Positions 51,303 through 59,732 of a DNA stretch of 64,000 nt are shown here, piece by piece. The stretch is from NCBI RefSeq assembly GCF_001314225.1, contig NZ_CP012697.1, positions 2,480,001 to 2,544,000 on the forward strand, written 5' to 3'. The position numbers were made by a program, and so were the translations under genes. A model generated the notes under the pieces. The model had not been told where the DNA came from, did not search any database, and worked only from the letters and a program-made list of their open reading frames with translations. Within the stretch, counting starts at the first letter, position 1. The number at the start of each line of letters is the position of its first letter. This DNA comes from Microbacterium sp. No. 7 (GTDB lineage Bacteria > Actinomycetota > Actinomycetes > Actinomycetales > Microbacteriaceae).

Positions 51303-51635
51303 TCAGTGCTTCTTAACGACGGTCAGGAGGATGACTGAGTCCTCGATGGCGTCGAGTGAGTGGAGCCCGTCCGGGATGATGAGGAGGTCACCGGGAGATC
51401 CGTTCCACGACAGGTCTCCGAATCTGAGCAGGACGCGGCCCTCGAGGACTTGCAGGGTTGCCTCTCCGGAGCTTTCGTGCTCAGCCAGGCTTTCGCCGGC
51501 CTTGAGAGCAATAAGCGTTTGTCGGAGTTGATGCTCGTGTCCTCCGAAGACGGTCTTCGCGCTTCTACCACTGGACGCTTCCTTCGCCTGAGAGAGTTCG
51601 TGTCGCGCGAGGGCGATGAGTGAGGTCTTTTGCAT
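51303..51635 (-). CDS. Small cupin-domain protein
   Basis: A 110-residue single-domain cupin: LRQTLIALKAGESLAEHESSGEAT (first motif, with His/Glu), VLEGRVLLRFGD and GSPGDLLIIPDGLHSLDAIED (second motif, with His). Cupins of this size bind metal or small ligands. It ends 19 bp before the glycosylase-family gene starts on the same strand; the pair may be co-transcribed. The reaction is unknown. Confidence 0.82.
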   Translation of the reverse strand: MQKTSLIALARHELSQAKEASSGRSAKTVFGGHEHQLRQTLIALKAGESLAEHESSGEATLQVLEGRVLLRFGDLSWNGSPGDLLIIPDGLHSLDAIEDSVILLTVVKKH

Positions 51636-52188
51636 AGCATTTCCGATGTTCGAATGTCATCGTGCGTGGGGTTGCTCGGCCTTACGGGAACCAAGCTGGC
51701 CGACACAGCTTGGTTCAAGCTCGTACCTATTATCTGTCCCCGTTCGGCTTACTCTCCGAGCCTGCCACTCGTTCAGCACGCTGGTCACCGAAAACGATCG
51801 TTTTCGGCGGGCGTCCTCTTAGCTCGGTGAAATTTTTGCCAGCGGCTTCTGGGCACCCGCTTTCTCCGCCGCCAGATGCATCGTTCCCATGCGTGTGGAG
51901 TTTGACGCTTTGTGGCGGCGTTCTGTGATCGCACGGTGTCGCAGACAGGGCACAGTGTTGGCCTGCCCGAGGAACCATGCGGCCTTGCCGACACTCTGAC
52001 ACGAGGCCCAGTCGAGGTCCTCGACATCCGTGATCGTCAGACCTACCAGCGTGAGGGGCGGGAGCGTGAAGACATCGGCCGGTCGAGACCGGCCGATGTC
52101 TTCACGCGGCGGCGGGGCGCGCTGCCCGGGGTGGACCAAGACGATCCTCGTCCGCAACATCCTTACGGAGCGGTGACACAAGTAGACG
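51636..52188. other. Gene-free stretch with two long palindromes
   Basis: About 550 bp without a recognisable gene. It contains a perfect 20-bp palindrome CCGAAAACGATCGTTTTCGG (51788-51807) and a 21-bp-arm perfect inverted repeat with a GA centre (52064-52107, arms beginning GCGTGAAGACATCGG). The first resembles an operator or recombination site; the second could be a terminator or cruciform. Several short frames cross them but look like chance. Confidence 0.6.
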
Positions 52189-52668
52189 TCAGTTGGCGTG
52201 CTCGTCCGGCGCGCTGTCCTCGGGCTGGACGGTCCATGCGGGAGGCTCGTCCTTACCGGTCGCTTCGTCTTGTTCTGCCTTGTCGCTGGTTCTCTGGGTG
52301 ATGCCAGGTGCGTGGTGCACCGGGGCATAAATCGCGTAGAGGCGCAGCGGTTCGTCGCCAGTGTTGATCACGTCATGCCAGGTGCCGGCGGGGACCTGGA
52401 CAGACCACCCATCCGAGACGTTTTGCTCGAAGTCGAGCCGGTCCTTGGCCGGGCCCATGACGGCCCTGCCCTGTCCGGCATCGAGGCGCAGGAACTGATC
52501 GGTGTTCTGGTGGACCTCCAGGCCGATGGACTCCCCGACCGGGATAGACATCAGCGTGACCTGCAAATACTTCCCGGTCCACGCCACGCTGCGGTAGTTC
52601 TCGTTCCGCCGGGTGGCCTCTTCGATGTCGAACGCGTTCGGGCGGGGCCCGATGTCGTTGATGGTCAT
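52189..52668 (-). CDS. Cupin-domain protein
   Basis: A 159-residue protein with a central cupin: VTLMSIPVGESIGLEVHQNTDQFLRL (motif 1, His/Gln/Glu), GRAVMGPAKD, and VQVPAGTWHDVINTGDEPLRLY (motif 2, His). The C-terminal 45 residues are acidic and likely disordered (DKAEQDEATGKDEPP). A strong AAAGGAGAAC site precedes the ATG. The same family appears in Firmicutes and actinobacteria as mannose-6-phosphate-isomerase-like cupins. The substrate is unknown. Confidence 0.87.
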   Translation of the reverse strand: MTINDIGPRPNAFDIEEATRRNENYRSVAWTGKYLQVTLMSIPVGESIGLEVHQNTDQFLRLDAGQGRAVMGPAKDRLDFEQNVSDGWSVQVPAGTWHDVINTGDEPLRLYAIYAPVHHAPGITQRTSDKAEQDEATGKDEPPAWTVQPEDSAPDEHAN

Positions 52669-52710
52669 TGTGTTCTCCTTTCGTGCTCGGACTTCGAGTC
52701 CAAGTCAGCA

Positions 52711-53391
52711 TCATCTTTCGGGGGGAGTCAAGGGTGGGTGGGTTTCGGCGAACCTCGTGGAGGCGAGGAGAGCGAGTACGACGCCGGCCCCAGCGACGAC
52801 GAGGACGCCGCTTAGTCCGGCTGCAGTGGCGCCCATGGTGGCGACCAGGGCACCGGCGAGCCCGGTGCCGATGGCGATGCCGGCCTGGTTGCCGAGCTCC
52901 ATCTGCGATGAGGCGCGCCCGACCGTGCCAGCGGCATCATCGAGGACGGCGATGGAGTTGATCGTGAAACCGAGACCGGCGCCGAGCCCGGCGATGATCC
53001 AGCCCACGGCGGCGACGGGGACGGGGACGGTGGTGAGGATCACGGCACCGATCACCGTCAAACCCGCGATGACGAGAATCGCTCCGAGGCGCGCGATGCC
53101 CCCCTTGGTCATGCCCCACTTCAGGAGCCGGGCGGGGGCATAGGCGCCGGCGGTCCACCCGATGATGCCTGCGGTCAGGACGATCCCGGCGAGTGTAGCG
53201 CTGATCCCTCGCACGCTGGTAAGGGCGAGCGGAATGAACAGGTCTGCGGTGAAGAACGCCATGGACAAGGCGGCTGCGAACACCACATTCGCCGGGAGCC
53301 CTCGACGCGCGGTGAGCGTCCCGGCAGGCAGAACCCGCCGGACGTGCGTGCGCGCCCTGACCTCGAGCTCGCGGAGGTTGCGGCTGACGCG
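52711..53391 (-). pseudogene. MFS transporter, C-terminal half
   Basis: From about 53391 the frame reads LRELEVRARTHVRRVLPAG, then about six hydrophobic helices (VVFAAALSMAFFTADLFIPLAL, and so on) to LALLASTRFAETHPP. This is the second half of a 12- to 14-helix DHA-type major facilitator; the first half is not upstream, where a terminator hairpin lies. The fragment might still be read in a longer frame from 53532, but that extension has no transporter features. It is a truncated gene, unlikely to function. Confidence 0.75.
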
Positions 53392-53463
53392 TTCGATACG
53401 TAATTCAGTACAGGCGTATCGAGGTGGCTGCACCACTGGGCGCCGATTTGTGGGCGCGAAAAA

Positions 53464-53492
53464 GCCCCCCGACGCAGGTCGCGTCGAGGGGC
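53464..53492 (-). terminator. Rho-independent terminator (minus strand)
   Basis: On the minus strand GCCCCTCGACGC, a short loop and GCGTCGGGGGGC are followed by TTTTT, a classic terminator. It lies about 150 bp past the acetoin reductase stop and closes that unit before the MFS fragment. Confidence 0.8.
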
Positions 53493-53639
53493 AGGTGAGT
53501 ACGATCCGGTCGTGACTTCGTCTGATCTTCACGAGGCCTTTCCGACTGCTCGGTCTGCGGGCTGAGCTGCCGATACCGGAGGGCGCCCGGGAGGGTCACA
53601 CGCCGACGCGCGGCGGGTGGTGAGACGGTCAGTGATGAC

Positions 53640-54425
53640 TCAGTTGTAAAGCATGCCGCCGTCGACGAGAAGCACCTGGCCGGTGACGTAGTCCGAGTCG
53701 GGGCCGGCGAAGAACGACACGACCTTCGCGACGTCCTCGGGGGTCTCGATGCGGCCGAGCGCGATGCCCTCCACGTTTTCCTTGAGGTTCTGGCCGAGTG
53801 GCTTGCCGTTGATCTTGCTGAGCTCGGCGTCGATGAGTTCCCACATGCCGGTGCCGACGATGCCGGGCGCGTAAGCGTTCACCGTGATGCCCTTCGGAGC
53901 GAGCTCCTGCGCGGCCGCCTGGGTGAAGCCGCGAACGGCGAACTTCGAGGCCGAATACGCGCTGAGGATGGGGAACCCCTGGATCGACGCGATGGATGCC
54001 GCGGAGATGATCTTTCCACCGTGACCGAGCTGTTCGAACTTCGCTGCGGCCGCCTGGATGCCCCAGACCACGCTGTCGACGTTGATCCGGAAGATCTGAT
54101 CGAGCTCTTCGGCGGTGATCTCGAGTACGGGCTTGATCTGGGCGATGCCGGCGTTGTTGACGATCACATCGAACCCGCCGAGCTGTTCGGCGGCTGCGTC
54201 GACAGCGGCAACGACCTGGTCGCGCTTCGACACGTCCGCAGCGACGAAGACCGCTTTTCGGCCCAGCTGCTCGATCTCGGCGACGACCGAATCACCCTTC
54301 TCGCGCTGCGGCTCAATGTCCGCGACGGCGATGTCAAAACCGTCGGCGGCGAGACGAAGCGCGATGCCGCGCCCGATCCCCTGCCCGGCTCCGGTGACCA
54401 ATGCGACCTTATCCTGAATAGCCAT
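53640..54425 (-). CDS. Acetoin/diacetyl reductase (SDR family)
   Basis: A 261-residue classical SDR: cofactor motif VTGAGQGIGRGIALRLAADG, ADIEPQREKG, VNNAGIAQIKPV, catalytic Ser in ISAASIASIQG and YSASKFAVRG (YxxxK), with NLKENVEGIALGRIETPEDV and final QVLLVDGGMLYN. The pattern matches (S)-acetoin-forming diacetyl reductases/2,3-butanediol dehydrogenases. A GAAGGAG site precedes the ATG at 54425. It is flanked by a multicopper oxidase gene upstream on the same strand; no link in pathway is evident. Confidence 0.87.
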   Translation of the reverse strand: MAIQDKVALVTGAGQGIGRGIALRLAADGFDIAVADIEPQREKGDSVVAEIEQLGRKAVFVAADVSKRDQVVAAVDAAAEQLGGFDVIVNNAGIAQIKPVLEITAEELDQIFRINVDSVVWGIQAAAAKFEQLGHGGKIISAASIASIQGFPILSAYSASKFAVRGFTQAAAQELAPKGITVNAYAPGIVGTGMWELIDAELSKINGKPLGQNLKENVEGIALGRIETPEDVAKVVSFFAGPDSDYVTGQVLLVDGGMLYN

Positions 54426-54583
54426 TCTCGTACTCCTTCTCAAACGCGAACGGGCGCCCAGCAGATTCGATGTTCGCGGGCCTGGCGCGTCGTACAGTGC
54501 AGGGCCAGCAGAAGTGGCTGCCCGTCTCCCACTTCAACATGGCGAATCGATTTGTATTCCCTGGCGCTCCTGACGTGCCAGGG

Positions 54584-56365
54584 TCACGCCATGAACGGCA
54601 TGAGTTCGGGAGGCATGGTCACAAAGGGCCGCATCATATCGCGATCCTCGTGCTCGAGGATGTGGCAGTGGTACATGTAGCGGCCGCTGTAGGCGTGGAA
54701 CCGGACGGCGATCTCGACGATTTCGTGGGGGTTGACGCGGACTGTGTCTTTGAGCCCGCGCTCGTTGGCGTCGATGACGTGGTCGAGCTCGTCGTCGGGG
54801 TCGCGACCGAGAGTGATCCGCGCGCTGAGGTCGAGATCGCCGATGCCGTCGTCGGGGATCTCCCAGCCGATGGGCCGGCGCGCGAGGACCTGGAAGGGAT
54901 CGAGGTGGATGTGGATGGGGTGCGTGTCATCGGTGAGGTTGATGAGCTGCCAGATCTCGTACTGGCCGAGCATCGGGAAGAACGTGGCGGTGTCCTCGAA
55001 GTGGGCGGCAACCGCGCGGTAGCGCGTCGTGTGGTCGCCGTCGGTGAGGGTGATCAGCGGACCGGTCGTCTCGTCCTCGTCGTCGACAACGGCGAGCTCA
55101 CGCATGGTCAGCATGTTGGGTACGTCCTCGAACTCGCGCTCGACAAGCGCGATGGCACGCCGCGGCGCCGCGTCCAGCTCCTCGGGTTTTGGCAGGGCGA
55201 AGTCGGTCGCCAGTTCGCGGGGCACCGGACGGTGCGCGACCGGGCCCGGGACGACACGGAAACGCATGACCTGGGGGTACGGCAGCAGCGCGTCGAGATC
55301 CGCGGCATCGGCGGCATCAGCGGCGGGAAAGGGCGCGCCATCGAACGGAGCGCCGGCGGTGTTGTAGAGCGTGAGCTCGGTGCCCGGTTGAAGGTCCGAG
55401 AAGTCGACGAGCAGGTCGGCGCGCTCGGCTGAGGCGAGGACCAGCCCGTCGGGTGGCAGCGCGACGGGCTCGCGGAGTAGGCCCGAGTCGGTGCCGATCT
55501 GAGTGATGCGATCGAATTCGGGCACGCCGTCTCGCAGCAGCACGAGCCGGAAGGTGCGGGCGTTGGAGCCGTTGAGCACGCGGAAGCGGTACGTGGCGGG
55601 CTGGACGTCGAGGATAGGCCAGACTTTGCCGTTGACGACCGTGAACGGCGCGAAGGCCTCCATCACCCCAGGGTCGGTCTTGTGCACCAGCTGGCCGGTC
55701 AGCCGACCGCCCTCGTCGAGTCCGAAGTTACGGTCCTGCAGCAGCAGCGGCACCTCGTACGGTGGTCCCTCGGGCAGCCCGAGGTCACGTTCGCGCTGGT
55801 CGCGGATGATCCACAGTCCCGCCAGCCCGGCGTATACGTCGAACCGAGTGACGCCCATCACGTGGTCGTGGTACCAGAGCAGCGTCGCGCGTTGGTCCAT
55901 CGGGTAGTCAAATACGGCGAGCTGGCCGGGTGCGAAGAGGTTCTCGGTCCAGCCGTCGTACACGGCCGGTGTCAGGCCACCGTGCAGGTGCACGACCGAG
56001 TGTCCCGTCAGCGCCGCGGCGTGCGGGTCCGGCGTGCCGCCGCTCAGACCGGGACTGCACTGCACAGGCACACCGTCGGCGTCGACCTCGTCGCCAGCCA
56101 TCGTTACGATGACGGGCAGCCCGCCGTCAAGCTCGTTGCGCCACTCGACGCGGACCGGGTGGCCGCGCTCAGCCTCGATCGTCGGGCCTGGGAGCGTGCC
56201 GTCGTAGCCCCACACACGCGACCGGGGCAGATCGCGATGGAAGCTGTGTGAGCCGGTACGGATCCGCACCGTCAGACGGCCGTTGTGATCGCGCGCGAGC
56301 AGGCGCTCGGGCAACGGCAGAACGTCGACGAACGGCGTCAGAGGCATGCGCTGCGCGGCGGCCAT
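54584..56365 (-). CDS. Multicopper oxidase (CotA/bilirubin oxidase-like)
   Basis: A 593-residue three-domain cupredoxin. Copper ligands are visible in order: VVHLHGGLTPA (HxH), LLWYHDHVMGVTR (HxH), HPIHIHLDPFQV (HxxHxH) and YMYHCHILEHEDRDMM (HCHxxxHxxxxM), covering type 1, 2 and 3 sites. No signal peptide is seen, as in CotA. Such enzymes oxidise phenols, bilirubin or metals with O2. The ATG at 56365 or the one six codons later may start it; the ribosome site is weak. It sits in the cargo beside the mercury transposon and could add metal resistance. Confidence 0.93.
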   Translation of the reverse strand: MAAAQRMPLTPFVDVLPLPERLLARDHNGRLTVRIRTGSHSFHRDLPRSRVWGYDGTLPGPTIEAERGHPVRVEWRNELDGGLPVIVTMAGDEVDADGVPVQCSPGLSGGTPDPHAAALTGHSVVHLHGGLTPAVYDGWTENLFAPGQLAVFDYPMDQRATLLWYHDHVMGVTRFDVYAGLAGLWIIRDQRERDLGLPEGPPYEVPLLLQDRNFGLDEGGRLTGQLVHKTDPGVMEAFAPFTVVNGKVWPILDVQPATYRFRVLNGSNARTFRLVLLRDGVPEFDRITQIGTDSGLLREPVALPPDGLVLASAERADLLVDFSDLQPGTELTLYNTAGAPFDGAPFPAADAADAADLDALLPYPQVMRFRVVPGPVAHRPVPRELATDFALPKPEELDAAPRRAIALVEREFEDVPNMLTMRELAVVDDEDETTGPLITLTDGDHTTRYRAVAAHFEDTATFFPMLGQYEIWQLINLTDDTHPIHIHLDPFQVLARRPIGWEIPDDGIGDLDLSARITLGRDPDDELDHVIDANERGLKDTVRVNPHEIVEIAVRFHAYSGRYMYHCHILEHEDRDMMRPFVTMPPELMPFMA

Positions 56366-56502
56366 GCGCTACACGCTACCAGCCCGCCCGACGTGTCGTG
56401 GGACTATGCGCACACGGGCATAACGGATGGAGTTCCGCGCGCAGACGCGAGCGTCGAACAGAGGTCTCGCGGATGTCGCGGGCGCGGTCTAGATTCCCGG
56501 GT

Positions 56503-56964
56503 ATGAGCGCTGGGGAGCGGATCTACTCGGCGGTGTTGCACCGGGACAAGCGGGCCGAGCAGGAGCTCGATCCTGAGGTGCGACGCAATCTCGCGCCCAA
56601 TGGACTTCGACTGGTGGCCGCCAACGCGCTCCAGTCCTCGGGCGATCAGATCGTCAACGCCTCGACCGTGCTGCCGTGGCTGTTCAACGCCCTCGGCGTT
56701 CCCGTGGCGCTGACGGTCCTACTGGTGCCGATCCGCGTGTCGCTCTCGATGCTCCCGCAGGCGTTCCTCACGCCACTCATCGTCCGTGTGCGGTTCCGCA
56801 AGTGGGTGTTCATCTCCGGCGCTCTGGTGCAGGCCGCCTCGGCGGGAGTGATCGCCGGAACCGCCGCGCTCGGGCAGGGCCTGGTCGCCGGGGTCGTGAT
56901 CCTGGTCGGGCTGGCGGCGTTCGCGCTGGGGCGGTGCCTGTGCTCGATCGCCTCCAAGGACGTC
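56503..56964 (+). pseudogene. MFS transporter, N-terminal part, split by the IS21-mer transposon
   Basis: The frame begins MSAGERIYSAVLHRDKRAEQ and has about four hydrophobic helices to CLCSIASKDV, where the IS21-family end begins at 56965. Reading resumes after the target duplication at 61539 as DVQGRTIP, the expected continuation, but only for five codons before ISL3 copy 2. The rest of the gene is lost. Confidence 0.85.
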
Positions 56965-57051
56965 TGACTTTGTCAACCTGATTTGGCCCCGGGGTGACGG
57001 TTTGAAGTGGCCCCGTCGTGGCGGCGGGTCGATGTGGGTGGCTGTCTGTTG

Positions 57052-58428
57052 TCAGGCGCAGCAGGAAGTGGGGAGTTCGTTGCGGAAGAGGTTCGCAGTG
57101 AGGCGGATGCCTTCGGCCATGGTGAGGTACGGGGCCCAGGTGTCGGCGAGTTGGGTGACGGTGAATCCGGCTTTGATGGCGTAGGTCGCGGCGAGCATCA
57201 TCTCGCCGGCGGTGTCGGCGAGGGCGTGGACTCCGAGGACTTTGCCGGTGTCGGCGTCGGCGACGATCTTGATGCCGCCGCGGGTGTTGTGGTTGGCGAT
57301 GGCTCTGGGCACGTCGGCCAGTCGCAGGTATCGGCAGGCGCATCTGTATCCGGCGGCGATGGCTTCGGCTTCGGTGATCCCGGCCGAGGCGAGTTGGGGT
57401 GAGGTGAACAGGACGGAGGGCAACCCGGTGTAGTCGACCTGCTCAGAGTGACCGAGGGCGTTGTGTGCGGCGATCTTCCCGGTCCTCGCGGCGACGTACA
57501 CATACTGGGGCACGTCGGTGACGTCGCCGGCGGCGAACACCGCCGGGTTCGTGGTCCGCTGTTGTTCGTCGACAATGATGAAGCCGCGGGTGTCGGTCGC
57601 GATGCCCGCAGTGGCGAGGCCGAGCCCGTCGGTGCGGGGGGTGCGGCCGGTGGCGACGAGGACGCGTTCACCGGTAGCTACTTTCCCGGTGCGGGTGAGG
57701 ACTCGGACCAGGTCGTCGTGTGGGGTGATCGTTGCGGCGCGGTCGCCTATGACGGTGATTCCGTCGGTCAGGAAGGCTTGGCGGAGCTCGGAGGAGAGTT
57801 CTGGTTCGGCGTGCGGGGCGAGCCGGCCGATGATGGTGACCTCGACCCCGAGCCGGGCGAACAGCTGGGCCTGTTCGAGGCCGACGAATCCGCCGCCGAT
57901 CACCACGAGCGAAGCGGGCAGCTCGGTGAGTTCCATCGCCGTGGTCGACGTGAGGTAATCGATCTGCTCGAGGCCGGGGATCGTTGGGATGGTCGGTTCG
58001 GCGCCGGTGGCGATGAGATACGACTTGGCGCGAACCGGTCGTCCATCGACGAGCAGTGTTGAGGGATCGGTGAATGTTGCGGTGCCGGGGAGGATGTCGA
58101 ACCCGTAGGCGGCGGCGATGTCGGCGTACTTGGTCTGGCGGAGCATGCCGACCAGCTCATCCTTCTGCTGCACGAGCGCGCCGAGGTCGACGGCCCCAGC
58201 GGAGGTGGCGGCGCCGGGGAACGGGTTCGTGAGCGCGGCGTGGCGGGTGTGCGCGGCCGCGAGGAGTGTCTTGGAGGGCACGCAACCCACGTTCACGCAG
58301 GTGCCACCGAGCGTGCCCGATTCGATGGCGACCACGCTCGCCCCCTCGAGTCGGGCGTGGATCGCCGCGGACATCGCCGCGCCGCCCGTCCCGACCACCG
58401 CAAGATCGAACTCGTTGTGCTGAGTCAT
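57052..58428 (-). CDS. merA: Mercury(II) reductase
   Basis: A 458-residue flavoprotein disulfide reductase. FAD-binding VVGTGGAAMSAAIHA, the redox pair GGTCVNVGCVPSK (Cys44/Cys49), NAD(P)-binding VVIGGGFVGLEQAQ, ATGRTPRTDGL and AAGDVTDVPQYVYVAA are visible, as is the C-terminal vicinal pair TSCCA (Cys456-Cys457) that delivers Hg(II). It reduces Hg(II) to volatile Hg(0) with NADPH in the cytoplasm. The N-terminal MerP-like domain of many MerA proteins is absent. A GAGGAGGCATC site precedes the ATG. It is divergent from merR across a palindromic operator; no mer transporter is present in the element. Confidence 0.95.
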   Translation of the reverse strand: MTQHNEFDLAVVGTGGAAMSAAIHARLEGASVVAIESGTLGGTCVNVGCVPSKTLLAAAHTRHAALTNPFPGAATSAGAVDLGALVQQKDELVGMLRQTKYADIAAAYGFDILPGTATFTDPSTLLVDGRPVRAKSYLIATGAEPTIPTIPGLEQIDYLTSTTAMELTELPASLVVIGGGFVGLEQAQLFARLGVEVTIIGRLAPHAEPELSSELRQAFLTDGITVIGDRAATITPHDDLVRVLTRTGKVATGERVLVATGRTPRTDGLGLATAGIATDTRGFIIVDEQQRTTNPAVFAAGDVTDVPQYVYVAARTGKIAAHNALGHSEQVDYTGLPSVLFTSPQLASAGITEAEAIAAGYRCACRYLRLADVPRAIANHNTRGGIKIVADADTGKVLGVHALADTAGEMMLAATYAIKAGFTVTQLADTWAPYLTMAEGIRLTANLFRNELPTSCCA

Positions 58429-58480
58429 GATGCCTCCTCGGGTGGACCGGGCCGCACGTGCGGCCCTATGCGACAGAATG

Positions 58481-58504
58481 GACCTTCAAGCATGCTTGAA
58501 GGTC
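58481..58504. promoter_or_regulatory. MerR-type operator, perfect 24-bp palindrome
   Basis: GACCTTCAAGCA followed by its exact reverse complement, centred between the merA and merR starts. On the merA strand TTGACC forms a -35-like box overlapping the palindrome, with a long (about 19-bp) spacer to a weak -10, the layout MerR proteins untwist. Confidence 0.88.
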
Positions 58505-58527
58505 AAACTGACGGTGGAGGTGTCACG

Positions 58528-58917
58528 ATGCGGATCGGAGAACTCGCGGAGAAGGCGAGGACGAGACCGTCGACGCTGCGGTACTACGAGGAGCGCGGGC
58601 TGCTGCAACCGCCGGAGCGCACCCCGGCCGGGTACCGCAGCTATGGTGACGAGACGGTGCAGCGGCTCGAGTTCATCGATCGGGCTCGCGCGGCGGGGCT
58701 CACCCTTGCGCAGACCGCGGAGATCCTCGATGTTCGCGACACGGGTGGTTCGCCGTGCGCTCACGTGCTGGATCTCCTTGACCGCCGGCTCGTGGAGATT
58801 GATGAGCAGCTCGAGCAGCTGCGCGCCCTACGAGGGAGCATCGTCGAGCTTCGGGCGCACGCGACGGCAACGGCGTCCGAAGCCTGCACGCCGGAGTCCA
58901 TCTGCCGCTACCTCTGA
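58528..58917 (+). CDS. merR: MerR-family mercury-responsive regulator
   Basis: A 129-residue regulator. The N-terminal HTH is MRIGELAEKARTRPSTLRYY followed by EERGLLQPPERT and AGYRSYGDETVQRLEFI, then a long dimerisation helix. Cys77, Cys120 and Cys126 match the three-Cys spacing of Hg(II)-binding MerR proteins. GGTGGAGGTG precedes the ATG. It would repress and, with Hg(II), activate merA through the 24-bp palindrome. Confidence 0.92.
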   Translation: MRIGELAEKARTRPSTLRYYEERGLLQPPERTPAGYRSYGDETVQRLEFIDRARAAGLTLAQTAEILDVRDTGGSPCAHVLDLLDRRLVEIDEQLEQLRALRGSIVELRAHATATASEACTPESICRYL

Positions 58918-58931
58918 TGACTTTCGGATCG

Positions 58932-59732
58932 CTACTGCCGCTGACGGGTGTGGTTGAGGCGGTACGAGGTGGTGCCGGTTTCGATGATGGTGCCGTTGAA
59001 CGTGAGCCGGTCGACGATTGCCGCACACAGGCGCGGGTCAGTGAAGGTCTTCGTCCACCCGCTGAACGACTCGTTGGATGCGATCGCGACGGAGTTCTTC
59101 TCTTCCCGCTCTGTGAGGACCTGGAACAGGAGTTCGGCGCCGCGTCGGTCGAGTTCCATGTAGCCGAGCTCGTCGATCAGGAGCAGGTCAACGCGTCCGT
59201 ACCGGTTGATGGTGCGGGTGAGTTGTTTCTCGTCGGCGGCTTCAACGAGCTCGTTCACGAGCTTCGTCGCCAGGGTGTACCGGACGCGGAAGCCCTTCTC
59301 TGCAGCGGCGGTGCCGAGGCCGATGAGGAGATGCGACTTCCCGGTGCCGGAGTCCCCGATCAGACACAGCGGATCGCCGCGGCGGATCCAGTCCCCGTTC
59401 GCGAGCGTATGGATCGTTGCAGGGTTGACGTTCGGATTCGCGTCGAAATCGAAGTCCCCGAGCCACTTGTTCCTCGGGAACCCGGCTGCCGACACGCGGC
59501 GGACAACGGACCGGCGGTCCCGGTCGTCGCACTCGGCGAGGAGGAGCTCGGCAAGGAACCCTTGGTAGGTCAGCTGCTCACGTTCCGCGGCCGTGATCGC
59601 TTCGTGCATCACCGCCCGCATGGTGGGTAAACGGAGCCTGCGGCAGGCTTGGTCAACTGCGGCCGCGGCGGCTTCTTCGGTCAGCCCGCGCTGCCGACGC
59701 AGGGTCGTGGTGACATTCGTGGGGTTGCTCAT
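58932..59732 (-). CDS. istB: IS21-family IstB helper ATPase
   Basis: A 266-residue AAA+ ATPase of IS21 elements: GDWIRRGDPLCLIGDSGTGKSHL contains Walker A (GDSGTGKS), VDLLLIDELGYMELDRRG contains Walker B, and SVAIASNESFSGW holds sensor 1. IstB selects and remodels target DNA for IstA. It overlaps istA by 4 bp (ATGA), the standard arrangement. The merR stop and istB stop converge within 15 bp. Confidence 0.95.
   Translation of the reverse strand: MSNPTNVTTTLRRQRGLTEEAAAAAVDQACRRLRLPTMRAVMHEAITAAEREQLTYQGFLAELLLAECDDRDRRSVVRRVSAAGFPRNKWLGDFDFDANPNVNPATIHTLANGDWIRRGDPLCLIGDSGTGKSHLLIGLGTAAAEKGFRVRYTLATKLVNELVEAADEKQLTRTINRYGRVDLLLIDELGYMELDRRGAELLFQVLTEREEKNSVAIASNESFSGWTKTFTDPRLCAAIVDRLTFNGTIIETGTTSYRLNHTRQRQ

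Noticed and set aside
51912..52301. A 129-codon plus-strand frame across the second palindrome
   Set aside because: No recognisable domain, no ribosome-binding site, and it reads through a perfect inverted repeat; likely chance.
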